From Poriferisodalis sp965231925 (GTDB lineage Bacteria; Actinomycetota; Acidimicrobiia; Acidimicrobiales; Poriferisodalaceae), in contig OZ246894.1 in assembly GCA_965231925.1 (NCBI GenBank), positions 186,001-250,000 on the forward strand: DNA of 64,000 nucleotides, read 5' to 3'. The notes beneath the pieces were generated by a model. That model had not been told where the DNA came from. It did not search any database and was given only the letters and a program-made list of their open reading frames with translations. Shown piece after piece: positions 17,384 through 25,707 of this stretch. The stretch's first letter is position 1. Every line of letters starts with the position of its first letter. A program made the position numbers and the translations under genes.

Positions 17384-17629
17384 GTGCGGGCAGACGAGTT
17401 CCCAGCTCTGAAGTCGCAGCGCGTTCTCTCGATGCTGGAACGACTCGGATACTCGGAGCAACGGCGGAAGGGTTCACATCGTCGTCTCGTGGCCGAGGCG
17501 CGGCCTCCCTTGACGTTCGCATACCATGAGGGCGATGAGGTGCCACCGAAGGCGTTGCGGCACATGCTGACCGTGCAGATCGGCCTGAACGACGACGAGA
17601 TACGCAGCCTGCTAGGCAGGCGGCGGTAA
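17384..17629 (+). CDS. HicA-family mRNA interferase toxin, cassette 2
   Basis: GTG 17,384 follows GAGGGGGG; a TTG one codon earlier is possible. The 81-residue protein keeps the HicA core: RVLSMLERLGYSEQRRKGSHRRLV with the catalytic His, FAYHEGDEVPPKALRHML, and a C-terminal helix before LLGRRR. It is about half identical in its core to the toxin at 15,870-16,106. It opens the same three-gene order on the opposite strand, so the cassette was probably duplicated and has since diverged. Confidence 0.75.
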   Translation: MRADEFPALKSQRVLSMLERLGYSEQRRKGSHRRLVAEARPPLTFAYHEGDEVPPKALRHMLTVQIGLNDDEIRSLLGRRR

Positions 17630-17652
17630 CACTGACCCAAGGAGCTTGGACG

Positions 17653-17943
17653 ATGCACGAAGTGAGAATCCACCCCAACGGCGATAGCGGTGTTCTTTGG
17701 TGGGCGGAAGATGATCGCGGGTTCAACGGCGGTTCAGACTCGCTGGACGATCTTCTCTCAGCGATCGGCGAGTACGCCGATGATGAGCCCGGGATCGGCG
17801 AGTGGCGAGCGGTCCTGATCGCGAGCGCACCGCCTCCGGGCGACATCATCCACAGCCACGTGAGAGTGAGTGCGCCGCAACCCCACACCGCTGGCTCGGG
17901 AGCTGTCGTAGTCAGTCAAATGCGGGCCTTGGAAACCGTCTGA
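17653..17943 (+). CDS. HicB-like antitoxin, cassette 2
   Basis: The start ATG 17,653 follows AAGGAGC. The 96-residue protein shows MHEVRIHPNGDSGVLWWAEDDRGFNGG and the helix LDDLLSAIGEYADD, the shared HicB-like core. The C-terminal 35 residues differ fully from cassette 1 and again contain no evident DNA-binding motif. The stop is one base from the GTG of the next gene. Autoregulation by this protein alone would be unusual without a DNA-binding domain. Confidence 0.6.
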   Translation: MHEVRIHPNGDSGVLWWAEDDRGFNGGSDSLDDLLSAIGEYADDEPGIGEWRAVLIASAPPPGDIIHSHVRVSAPQPHTAGSGAVVVSQMRALETV

Positions 17944-17944
17944 G

Positions 17945-18367
17945 GTGCAGGTCCGCGCAGCGATTCTCTGTGATTTCGCACAAGTTCGTGACGGAGTTCT
18001 GACCATCGCGTCCGGTGGGATTACACGGCTGTGGCGATCCCAATATCCGGCTCCAATGGGCATGATGCTTGCGCTCATGTTCGAGGCAGCACCAGACGAG
18101 ATCGTTACGCCGAAGGAGATTCGCATCCACGTCGAGAGCGCAGACGGCGCCCGTCTCGCGGAAGCAATCGGCAGCCTGCAGGGCGGACCTCCTGCACAGC
18201 ACGATCCCGGTGAGTTTCTGATGCTGCCTCTAGCGCTCGACTTCCGCGATGTGTCCCTGCCTTCAGCCGGTCGCTACCAAGTAGTGATGGACATGGCGAG
18301 AGCTGGAGGCAGCTCCGCGTCCCTCGCCTTTCGTGCAGGCTTCGGCAGCGAAGTTCAGCACGGCTGA
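17945..18367 (+). CDS. DUF6941-like protein, third gene of HicAB cassette 2
   Basis: GTG 17,945 starts one base after the HicB-like stop. The 140-residue protein reads VRAAILCDFAQVRDGVLTIASGGITRLWRSQYPAPMGMMLALMFE, then a charged middle, then LDFRDVSLPSAGRYQVVMDM. It is the clear paralogue of 15,130-15,540. It could be the DNA-binding or target-binding partner that the short HicB-like proteins lack, or cargo that simply travels with them. The sequence does not decide. Confidence 0.6.
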   Translation: MQVRAAILCDFAQVRDGVLTIASGGITRLWRSQYPAPMGMMLALMFEAAPDEIVTPKEIRIHVESADGARLAEAIGSLQGGPPAQHDPGEFLMLPLALDFRDVSLPSAGRYQVVMDMARAGGSSASLAFRAGFGSEVQHG

Positions 18368-18401
18368 CCAATTGTGCGGACATGACCGCCAAGGGAGGGC
18401 A

Positions 18402-19277
18402 GGCTCTATTGGTGGTTGCGACTGAGTCGGGTGTAGATGTCGGCGGCTGATTGCCAGTTGTGGAGTCGGCGGGGCATCCAGTTGAGGTTGTCCTCGATGA
18501 CGGCGAGTCGCAGCGGGTTGAGGTCCAGTGGTGTGCCTTTGGGCAGCCATGGTCGCAGCAGCCCGTTGGTCTGCTCGTTGGTGCCGCGCTGGGTTGGGCT
18601 GTGGGGTTCGCAGAAGAACACCTCGATGCCGAGTGCGGTTTCGATGTCGGCCCAGCGGGCCATCTCGCGTCCTTGGTCCCATGTGAGGCTGCGCACGAGA
18701 TGGGCAGGCTGGCGGGCCAACGCGGCGGTGACCGCGTCTGCGACGTCGGGCGCTGTGTAGCCGTGGGGCAATGCGACGACGAGCGTGTGGCGGCTGACGC
18801 GCTCCACCAGGGCGGCCGCGGCGCTGCGGTTGGCCGCCCCGATGATCAGGTCGCCTTCGCGGTGTCCCGCCTCGCTGCGGTCCCCCACGGCTGCGGGCCG
18901 CTCGCTGAGCGGCCGGTATTGGCCGAGCGGGCCGGCTTTTTCGCTGTGGCGGCTGCGCGGACGGCGGCGCCGCTGCGCACGCGGCAGGTCGGCCCACGCT
19001 TCGGCGCCGAGCCCGCAGCCGCTGTACGCGGCCCGGTAGATCGTCTCCGCGCACACCCGCTGTCCCCCAGCGGCCCAGCTCGCGATAGACCGTCGCCGGG
19101 TGCCGGCCCAGCACCACCGCGATGTCCTCAACGGCCGCTCCCGCCGATCTCATCGCCTCAATCCGGGCGCGCTCGAACGCGCTCAGCCTCGCTGCCATAC
19201 TGGACACCTCCACTGGTGGTTGCTGTGTCGAACAACCGGTCATCATGACCGATCACTCGCAACCACCGGTGGAGTCC
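18402..19277 (-). mobile_element. IS30-family element, decayed copy 2
   Basis: The ends GGCTCTATTGGTGGTTGCGA (18,402) and, on the other strand, GGACTCCACCGGTGGTTGCG (19,277) are imperfect inverted repeats shared with copy 1. The element is 876 bases, shorter than copy 1 because of an internal deletion. It abuts the 3' end of the DUF3800 gene. Confidence 0.75.
18406..19198 (-). pseudogene. IS30 transposase with internal deletion and frameshift
   Basis: The N-terminus (MAARLSAFERARIEAMRSAG, VVLGRHPATVYRELGRW) joins the catalytic domain through a deletion and shifts frame near 19,070. The downstream frame keeps both Asp (EGDLIIGA, TWDQGREM) and the Glu (RGTNEQTNGLL). The catalytic triad is present but the segment between the HTH and the core, present in part in copy 1, is lost. 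Confidence 0.75.
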
Positions 19278-19282
19278 GCCGT

Positions 19283-20146
19283 TCATCGACGGCTGACGCA
19301 CGCGGGGCAGTCACACCGCTCAAAATACGAGCTGTTGTGGATGAGGCCATGCATTCGCCCGTCATCTGCGTCGAACTGCCGCCAGAGGCGATGTACATAC
19401 CTCTCGTCGCGTGTGCCTCCCGGCCTTGAGTAGTACCGGTAGAGCGCATACGCGACGAGGTCGGCTGCCTGGAGTGCTCGTGTGGCACGCGAGTCAGCGA
19501 ACAGCGGCACGTCGGCGAGGTTCCTGAGCCGGCCGAGCGAGCTGCTTGCGATGCGCCACTGATTCGTCCAGCTCTGCAGCGTGCCTTCGACACCGCTGCG
19601 GTCATGGATGATCAACCCGCGTTGCTGCTGTCCGCTGCGGCTCACGCGGCCTGCGAAGTCGTCAAACTTCTTCGTCAGCAGTTCGTAGGCCCGGAGTTTC
19701 TGACCCTGCGGGTTTCGTTCTATGACAGCCCCGATGAGCCGCCACGGTAAGGCGGGGTTGACGGGGGCATAGCCGGCCAGAGCGCCGTAGGCGCCTGCAA
19801 GAATCCGCTGCCGGTCGGACCAGTCGAGCTTCGCCCACTGCTTGGTGCCATTGCGAAGTTCGGTGGCGTGCAATTCGAATTGAGTGTGGTCGTGTCCGAG
19901 CGGATGGAGCTTGCCGAACAGGAACGAGTCAAGACGCTGTTGCAGGTGCCATGCGTCCTCTTCGTGAACGATGATGCCCCCGACCACCAGCACGGGGCTG
20001 CCGCCGTGGGTTCCGGATTCGTCGACGAAGCACAGGTACAACTGTCCTCCTACGCGTCCGTGCCCCGCCGAAGCGGGGCACGTTCTGCGAGTTAGCAGAG
20101 GAGCAAGCTCACGGCACCGGATACGTCGGTCCTCTCCGCTGAGCAA
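19283..20146 (-). CDS. DUF3800 domain-containing protein
   Basis: The complete gene encodes up to 287 residues. The domain begins at LYLCFVDESGTHGGSP, so the true start may be a GTG about 30 codons inside the frame. Further DUF3800 features are HATELRNG, ILAGAYGAL, a mid-protein IIHDRSG, and the C-terminal acidic FADSRATRALQAADLVAYALYRYY. The acidic residues (D in VDES, D in IIHD, D in QAAD) are arranged as in the RNase H-like fold proposed for the family. A CDCPAC pair ends the protein. It is divergent from the CWB2 copy at 20,349. Confidence 0.75.
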   Translation of the reverse strand: MLSGEDRRIRCRELAPLLTRRTCPASAGHGRVGGQLYLCFVDESGTHGGSPVLVVGGIIVHEEDAWHLQQRLDSFLFGKLHPLGHDHTQFELHATELRNGTKQWAKLDWSDRQRILAGAYGALAGYAPVNPALPWRLIGAVIERNPQGQKLRAYELLTKKFDDFAGRVSRSGQQQRGLIIHDRSGVEGTLQSWTNQWRIASSSLGRLRNLADVPLFADSRATRALQAADLVAYALYRYYSRPGGTRDERYVHRLWRQFDADDGRMHGLIHNSSYFERCDCPACVSRR

Positions 20147-20849
20147 ACTCTACACGGCCCAATCATGACGCATCAACGCGGCCACACGCGTGACCGCTCT
20201 CGCGCTCGCACAGCCGAGATGGGTGTCGCAGCGACGCGTTGCTGCGTGGCGCCTGGGAGGCGTGATCGGCACGATCCGGAAGCTCTTTGAACGGCCGTTG
20301 AGAGCGCTGTCAGGACCCGAAAGGAGCCGAACAAGGAGAAACATAGCCTTGACTACTCACACGAAGCGGCGTGGCAGGCGTTCCTTCGCAGCGATCCCGG
20401 CGGCGATGTTTGTGGCATCGGTGCTCGCGGTCGTGGCGGGCTCGCCGGCTCAAGCCGCAAACACGGCCGGCGAAGTGAGGGTCGATCATGACGGCAACGC
20501 GGCCACGGCGATGGCCCGTGAGTTCGCCGGTCAGGATCGTTATGACACTGCGTTCCGCCTGGCGAAGAACTTCGCCGCCGAGAAGGGCGGCTTGGGTGCT
20601 GTGCCTGCGGCGTTTGTTGCTTCGGGCGACACGCTGGTCGACACCGATTCGTCGTGGTGTGGCACCGAGGCAGTGTCCGCGGTGCTGATCAACGGCAGTT
20701 CTGATGCTTTGGCTTTCGGCGTGGCGGTGCAGGCCACTGCGTATCGTTTGCAGTTGCCGTTGCTGATGACCGCGGCCGGTGAGTTGCCTGACGCGACTGC
20801 TGAGTTCATTTCCGAGAACGATGTGGAGCATGTGCAGATCGTCGGCGGC
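19962..20849. repeat. Large direct repeat, copy 2 (partner 1-888)
   Basis: Same content as bases 1-888. The similarity ends at GTCGGCGGC, where this copy jumps to sequence equal to about base 1,723 of the first locus. The two copies are 19,961 bases apart in the same orientation. Confidence 0.9.
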
Positions 20850-21136
20850 GCCGAAGGACACCGGCAGGCCTCAGGTGTCGATCATCGGCATTGCGTTGCC
20901 GAGGGACGGCTCGTCGCCGGGCGCGGACGCGTTCACGGTGACGATCACCGATCCGGGCGGGCTGGCCCCTGACACGCTGACCGCGGCGGACTTCAGCTAC
21001 ACGCGGGGGGCTGGCTCGACGAACACTTCCTCGACGAGCACCGTCGACCCGGTGCTGACCTTCGAGACAGCGGAGATCCCTGCTGGAACCGACGGTGCGC
21101 TGGTCACGTCGCACACGACGACGGTGTCGCTGACGA
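20349..21136 (+). pseudogene. CWB2-protein gene copy 3, internally deleted and truncated
   Basis: The TTG start, ribosome-binding site and signal peptide are kept. At about 20,850 the gene skips the part equal to 889-1,722 (about 834 bases). The junction lies at a short GGCGCCG/GGCGGC similarity and throws the frame off, so the upstream frame ends at 20,972 while the native frame resumes downstream (PKDTGRPQVSIIGIALPRDG...). The IS110 left end at 21,136 cuts it off. It cannot produce the normal protein. Confidence 0.8.
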
Positions 21137-21207
21137 ACAGTGAAGATATGGGCAGGGGGCGGGCCGTGGGCGTCTGACTTGGCGCAAAACTGGCCCTGCG
21201 TGTTGCG

Positions 21208-21328
21208 GGTGCCTTGCCTGGGACTCGTCGGCGTCGGCGGCTCGCTTCTTGGACTTGTCAGCTGCGGCCGGTCCGCAACGAGCGACGTGACCTCATAGGA
21301 ACCTGTGCCCACAGATGCCTCATCACTG
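21208..21328 (+). ncRNA. Candidate bridge RNA of IS110 copy b
   Basis: This roughly 120-base non-coding segment between the left end and the transposase is conserved in a second, solitary copy at 7,352-7,470. A long-range pairing GTTGCGG (21,202-21,208) / CCGCAAC (21,273-21,279) can form, though it is not conserved in the remnant. Position, length and conservation without coding potential match the bridge RNA described for IS110-group elements. Confidence 0.5.
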
Positions 21329-21366
21329 TTATGTCCGTCCCGTCCCGGCACGCGAGCCGCTCCGAG

Positions 21367-22446
21367 ATGAAGGACAACATGATGCCAGACTCACAGCAGG
21401 CGGTGATCGGCGGTATTGACTGCCACACCGACTTCCACGTAGCCGCCGCATTGGACCCGCTCGGCCGGGTGCTGGGCACCGAGTCGTTCCCCGCGACTGT
21501 TGCGGGCTACGACTCGACCTACATATGGCTGGCGTCGTTCGGGCCGATCGCTGCGGTCGGCGTCGAGTCGACCGGGTCCTACGGAGCGGCCCTGGCCCGT
21601 TCGCTGACCGAGCAGGGCTGCGGGGTTATCGAGGTCAACCAGCCCCATCGCCATCTGCGTTCGCGTCGCGGCAAGAACGACGCCATCGACGCCGAGGCCG
21701 CCGCCCGCAAAGTGCTGTCGGGCGAAGCGACCGCAGCCGCCAAGGACACCACCGGCATCGTCGAGTCGATCCGCCAGCTCAGCGTCGCCCGCAACGGCGC
21801 TGTCAAGGCCCGCACCGCTGCGCTGTGCCAGCTCGGCAACCTGTTGGTCACCGCTCCCGCCGCTTTGCGCGCCCAGCTCGACACCCGCCGCACATTGGAA
21901 GGCAAAGCCGCTGTGTGCGCAAGGCTGCGGCCTGACACCGGTCGCCTCGCCGACCCCGCCCAGGCCGCCAAAGCCGCCCTGCGCAGCCTCGGGCATCGCA
22001 TCGCCCAGCTCGGCGCCGAAGCCGACGACCTCGAACGCAGCCTGAGCCAGCTCGTCACAGCCGCAGCGCCCGCCACGGTGTCGCGACTGGGATGCGGCAC
22101 CCACCACACCGCCACGCTGCTCGTCGCCGCCGGCGAGAACATCGACCGGCTCAGCACCGAGGCGTCGTTCGCTCACCTGTGCGGCGTCGCGCCGGTCCCC
22201 GCCTCGAGCGGGCGCACCAGCCGTCACCGGCTGAACTTCGCGGGCAACCGCGCAGCCAACCGGGCCCTGCACATGATCGTCCTCGTCCGGCTCCGCTACT
22301 GCGAACGAACCCGCAGCTACCTCGACCGGCGCGTGAGCGAAGGCAAAACCAAAAAAGAAGCCATCCGCTGCCTCAAACGCTTCATCGCACGAGAGGTCTA
22401 CCGCACCCTGCGAGCCGACCTCGCCACCCTCAAAACCCGCACTTGA
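21367..22446 (+). CDS. IS110 family transposase (DEDD recombinase), copy b
   Basis: The start ATG 21,367 is taken; ATGs at 21,379 and 21,382 are alternatives. The 359-residue protein has the DEDD domain (GGIDCHTDFHVAAAL, VGVESTGSYGAALA, KNDAIDAEAAARK) and the C-terminal Transposase_20 domain (LNFAGNRAANRALHMIV, SSGRTSRHR with the nucleophile-type Ser region). The ends of both domains are intact. It differs widely from copy a at 7,629-8,714, so two IS110 lineages are present. Confidence 0.88.
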   Translation: MKDNMMPDSQQAVIGGIDCHTDFHVAAALDPLGRVLGTESFPATVAGYDSTYIWLASFGPIAAVGVESTGSYGAALARSLTEQGCGVIEVNQPHRHLRSRRGKNDAIDAEAAARKVLSGEATAAAKDTTGIVESIRQLSVARNGAVKARTAALCQLGNLLVTAPAALRAQLDTRRTLEGKAAVCARLRPDTGRLADPAQAAKAALRSLGHRIAQLGAEADDLERSLSQLVTAAAPATVSRLGCGTHHTATLLVAAGENIDRLSTEASFAHLCGVAPVPASSGRTSRHRLNFAGNRAANRALHMIVLVRLRYCERTRSYLDRRVSEGKTKKEAIRCLKRFIAREVYRTLRADLATLKTRT

Positions 22447-22462
22447 CATCTATAGGAACGTC

Positions 22463-22546
22463 CCGGTGTGATTCACTCCGAAGTCGGTATCGATCGTCAC
22501 CAGCACTCGGCCCAGCGACTCGGCCGCCCTGACTCGGCGTCGGAAC
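22463..22546 (-). pseudogene. PIN-like toxin fragment (DUF5615-type)
   Basis: On the minus strand the frame reads RRRVRAAESLGRVLVTIDTDFG. The VLVTxDxDFG motif is characteristic of DUF5615/Mut7-C PIN-like toxin proteins. Only this one motif remains before the IS110 right end. The gene body was lost. Confidence 0.45.
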
Positions 22547-22746
22547 TCAGCGGTTCTTCGCTGCTTCCCACGTCTCGTCACCCAGCAGCCCCCGCAGAAA
22601 CTCATGTGCCTGATTCGCCAGCAGTTCGCTGCGCTGCTCGAGAAGGCTGCTGCAGTTGCTTGGAAGCCACAGGGCGCGGTCGGTCGGAATCCACTGCGAG
22701 CGCAGATTCTCGAGGCTCTCGTCGGCCAGTTCCCCCGAGCACTCAG
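22547..22746 (-). pseudogene. C-terminal remnant of a gene interrupted by IS1380 (DUF262/GmrSD-like?)
   Basis: Removing the IS1380 and one copy of its 5-base duplication joins this segment to 24,385-24,452 in frame. The joined minus-strand reading is ANIAFITKKKNLRSGSKSPAE, CSGELADESLENL, QWIPTDRALW, LLANQAHEFLRGLLGDETW and a stop. The order (NlxfIt.k.N...g.kspae..., IPtD..LW, R..Ll...i.efL) resembles the C-terminal part of DUF262/GmrSD-type modification-dependent restriction proteins. The assignment is by pattern only. Confidence 0.4.
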
Positions 22747-24379
22747 CCTGGATCCACCGGTGGGGTGGCGGGTTTGGGTGGTGCGCGTCCACCAGAAAGG
22801 CCTCCTGACGTGGCATTTTGCCGTTGACGAATAGTCGGCGTGATGCCATGACGGGAGGCACTTTCTGTGAGCAGCGTAGCTGGGGGTCTGGACCGGATTG
22901 AGGCAGTGTTCGACGAGGAGTCCTTGGTCGCCGATGCGGGGTTGTTGTTGGCGGGCACTTTGGCAGACCGGCTGGGTCTCGAAGAGCTGATCGACGAGGT
23001 GGTGACGCCGCCGCAGTCGGGACGCGGTTCGGGAGCCAAGGTGCTCACGGCGGTGTGCTCGATGATGGTGGGCGGCTCGTTCTTCGCGGACGCGGACAGG
23101 CTGCGGGCCGCGTCGACAAGGTCGGTGCTGGGGTTCGCGCCTGTGGCGCCGTCGACGTTGGGGACGTTCGCGAGGTCGTTCACGTTCGGTCATGTGCGCC
23201 AGCTCGACCGCGCCCAGGAGCTGGCGTTGGGCCGCGCGTGGGACGCAGGCGCCGCCCCTGCGGCCGAGCAGATCACGATCGATGTCGACTCGACGATCCG
23301 CGAGGTGCACTCCGACGCGAAGCAAGGCGCCGCCTATGGGCATACGCGCACGCTGGGCTATCACCCTTTGGTCGCGGTGCGCGACGACACCGGCGAGATA
23401 TTGCATTCGCGGATGCGCAAGGGGTCCTCCCAGAAAGGACACCTGCGGTTCGTGTCCGAGACCGTCGCCAGGACGCGGCGGTTGGCGCCACAGGCGGCGC
23501 TGACGCTGCGCGCCGACGCAGGGTTCTTCTCCTGGGACCTGACCGACAGGCTCGACAGGCTCGACGTGAGGTTCCTGATCGCTGTGGGCCGCAACCCCGC
23601 CATAGACAAAGCGATCGCAGCGATCGAAGACGACGAATGGACCCCGATCGGCTACACCGACGACGGCGAGGCACACGTCGCCGAGACGACGTTGACCTCG
23701 AGCCGACGCCGCCGCGGCAAGCCCGCTCGCACGGTGCGGCTGGTGGTGCGCCGCACCCGCATCGTCGGCGAGCAAGCCGACCTGTTCCCCGACTGGCGCC
23801 ACCACGCCGTCGTCACCGACATCGACGCCGACACGCTCGACACCAAAACAGCCGACGCTTCTTATCGTTCCCACGCACGCGTCGAGCTCGCGATCAAGGA
23901 CCTCAAAGCCGGCGGCCTCGCGCACAGCCCCTCGGGCAGGTTCGCGGCGAACGCCGCATGGCTCGCCTGCGCCGCTTTGGCGCACAACATCGCGCGCTGG
24001 ACCGCCCGCATCGGACACGTCCACGACCCACGAAAGCTCACCGTCGCAGCCACCCTCGCACGCCGCCTGCTCACCATGCCCGGCCGGCTCGTCAACCGCA
24101 GCGGACGGCCCACCCTGCGGCTCCCAGCCCGATGGCCCTGGGCCCACACATTCACCGCCGCTCTCGACAAGATCCGAAGCCTGCCCCAGCACTGCTGAAC
24201 CAGCCCCAGCGTCACGCCGCGCCGCGCAGCACACCCCCCAGGCCCAGCACACAACCCGACCCCCCAAAGCCGAACCGGGCACCCCACGCCCATCCGCGAA
24301 CCGGCACCCCCAACGCCGCCCACACCACACCACCGCCAGACCCAGACCCCGCCAGCCCAGCCCCACCGGTGGATTCAGG
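22747..24379 (+). mobile_element. IS1380-family element, complete
   Basis: Inverted repeats CCTGGATCCACCGGTGGGG (left) and, on the opposite strand, CCTGAATCCACCGGTGGGG (right) bound 1,633 bases. A perfect 5-base duplication CTCAG flanks it (22,742-22,746 and 24,380-24,384), so the insertion is recent enough to be readable. Confidence 0.9.
22867..24198 (+). CDS. IS1380 family DDE transposase
   Basis: The 443-residue protein from GTG 22,867 has the IS1380 profile. The N-terminal region is VFDEESLVADAGLLLAGTLADRLGLEELID. The DDE core starts with ITIDVDSTIREVH, the second Asp is in LRADAGFFSW, and the acidic C-terminal site is in SYRSHARVELAIKDLKAG. It is 180 codons shorter than none of its usual relatives and appears intact. 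About 180 bases of GC-rich DNA without a gene follow before the right end. Confidence 0.88.
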   Translation: MSSVAGGLDRIEAVFDEESLVADAGLLLAGTLADRLGLEELIDEVVTPPQSGRGSGAKVLTAVCSMMVGGSFFADADRLRAASTRSVLGFAPVAPSTLGTFARSFTFGHVRQLDRAQELALGRAWDAGAAPAAEQITIDVDSTIREVHSDAKQGAAYGHTRTLGYHPLVAVRDDTGEILHSRMRKGSSQKGHLRFVSETVARTRRLAPQAALTLRADAGFFSWDLTDRLDRLDVRFLIAVGRNPAIDKAIAAIEDDEWTPIGYTDDGEAHVAETTLTSSRRRRGKPARTVRLVVRRTRIVGEQADLFPDWRHHAVVTDIDADTLDTKTADASYRSHARVELAIKDLKAGGLAHSPSGRFAANAAWLACAALAHNIARWTARIGHVHDPRKLTVAATLARRLLTMPGRLVNRSGRPTLRLPARWPWAHTFTAALDKIRSLPQHC

Positions 24380-24384
24380 CTCAG

Positions 24385-24452
24385 CCGGTGACTTCGATCC
24401 GCTCCTCAGGTTCTTCTTCTTGGTGATGAACGCTATGTTCGCCAGTTGCGGA
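24385..24452 (-). pseudogene. 5' side of the gene interrupted by IS1380
   Basis: The minus-strand frame LANIAFITKKKNLRSGSKSP joins 22,547-22,746 after removal of the IS1380. Upstream of about 24,452 the frame is lost and the sequence meets the truncated nucleotidyltransferase repeat at 24,574. The original gene therefore lost its 5' part. Confidence 0.4.
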
Positions 24453-24620
24453 TTGGATACAGGCCGAATTGTTGATCGAGGGAATCATGCGGAACTGCCG
24501 ACACCCTCAAAACGCCGGATGGCTCCGGTTGCGCCAACGCCGAGATATCGAGGCCGTCTTGCCGAGGCTGCCAGCGCGTCCTCGCGCACAGCCATCACCA
24601 CAGGGTAATGCTCGTGCCGA

Positions 24621-25682
24621 TCAGGATCCCTGCTGTGCCTCCGCGGCCTGCTGCTGGGGCGCCGGCGTCGCCGGAGCGTCATCGTGTGGCGGTTCGCCGG
24701 TGACAGGGTCGGCGGCGGCGAGCACAGCCTGGGCGCTGCGCAGACGCCGCTCGCAGACCGCGAATCGCTCGTCGGAACGATCGAGGCCCTCATGGCGCAG
24801 GCGCCCCAGCACAGCATCGACCGACGCAACGGCTGCCGCAGCGAGCAGCCCGGCGAGCCGCTCGGTGCTGCCCAGCGTGGCCTGAGGCAAAGCCGACGGG
24901 TAGGTGCCGCCAATCCGCCAGCACGACACGTCGTCGTAGGCCTCCCGGCTCGGACGCAGCGTGTTGGCCTCCAGCGCAGCGAGAGCGTCGTCGACCTCGC
25001 CAGGCAGCGGCGAGGCCTGCCGCAGCAGCTTGGCGACGCTATGGGTCCGCTCAGAAGCGACGCCGTTCACGGCGCACCACGCCTTGAGCGCATTCTCGAT
25101 CGCCATCGACGCATTCGCGCACAGACTGCGCAAACGCTCCTCCCTGACCGACCCGTCGACCTCGATCCGGCCGCCCACGACGCCAACCTCGCCGTCGTCG
25201 AGTCGGCACGCACGGGTCATGTCTGCGAGCGCCTGCCGCACGTCGTTGAGCCGTTCGGCGGCTTCGTCAAGATTGCTCGCAGGCATGCCGATCTCCTTGC
25301 CCCAATCAACCGTCGCAGCGACCGGGCCGCGCCGAAACAGCGTCCGCCCCAACGGCTGCCCGACAATGCTCGCCTCAAACGACGAACTCACCCCAACAGT
25401 GCGATGACGCCACTCAGGCCAATCGGTGACATGCACGTCGACCGGCACGCCAGCCGCAGCAGCGCACCTCGCCTCAAGCCTCCACCGGCGCGGGTACCGC
25501 TCCGCATAGTCGATGTCGTCGAACACAGCCACCAAATCGATATCGCTGCCCTCACGAGCCGTGCCCGCAGCCACCGACCCGAACAACAACACCATCGAAA
25601 CACCCTCACCAGCCAGCACATCCGCGGCAGCCCGAGCATGCCCAACCGTCGGGACCACCAGCGCGTCCTCGCGCACAGCCAT
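24621..25682 (-). CDS. Fused nucleotidyltransferase-HEPN protein, copy 1
   Basis: From ATG 25,682 the protein has 353 residues. An N-terminal minimal nucleotidyltransferase domain has the signature GSVAAGTAREGSDIDLVAVF (about 34-53), with the metal-binding Asp pair D-x-D and a later acidic residue in VDVHVTDW. A helical HEPN domain follows at about 185-300 (LCANASMAIENALKAWCAVNG, RTHSVAKLLRQA). In stand-alone form these are the MNT antitoxin and HEPN toxin; here they are one chain. The HEPN R-x4-6-H RNase motif is not evident, so a toxin role is uncertain. The C-terminal tail is A, P and Q rich. Confidence 0.75.
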   Translation of the reverse strand: MAVREDALVVPTVGHARAAADVLAGEGVSMVLLFGSVAAGTAREGSDIDLVAVFDDIDYAERYPRRWRLEARCAAAAGVPVDVHVTDWPEWRHRTVGVSSSFEASIVGQPLGRTLFRRGPVAATVDWGKEIGMPASNLDEAAERLNDVRQALADMTRACRLDDGEVGVVGGRIEVDGSVREERLRSLCANASMAIENALKAWCAVNGVASERTHSVAKLLRQASPLPGEVDDALAALEANTLRPSREAYDDVSCWRIGGTYPSALPQATLGSTERLAGLLAAAAVASVDAVLGRLRHEGLDRSDERFAVCERRLRSAQAVLAAADPVTGEPPHDDAPATPAPQQQAAEAQQGS

Positions 25683-25707
25683 CACCACAGGGTAATGCTC
25701 GTGCCGA

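Larger units (their letters stand above)
21136..22462 (+). mobile_element. IS110-family element, copy b, apparently complete
   Basis: The boundaries are supported by solitary end sequences elsewhere in the window: the left end equals 14,623-14,652 and the right end equals 16,568-16,614. No terminal inverted repeats are seen, as expected for IS110. It was inserted in the CWB2 copy at a GCTGACG sequence. Length is about 1,327 bases. Confidence 0.75.

Noticed and set aside
1..20849. The two long direct-repeat pairs as assembly artefacts
   Set aside because: The 1-888 copies differ by several substitutions, and 4,444-5,398 has a 6-base deletion and substitutions against 1,693-2,653. True duplicates of one locus would be identical. 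It remains worth a read check.
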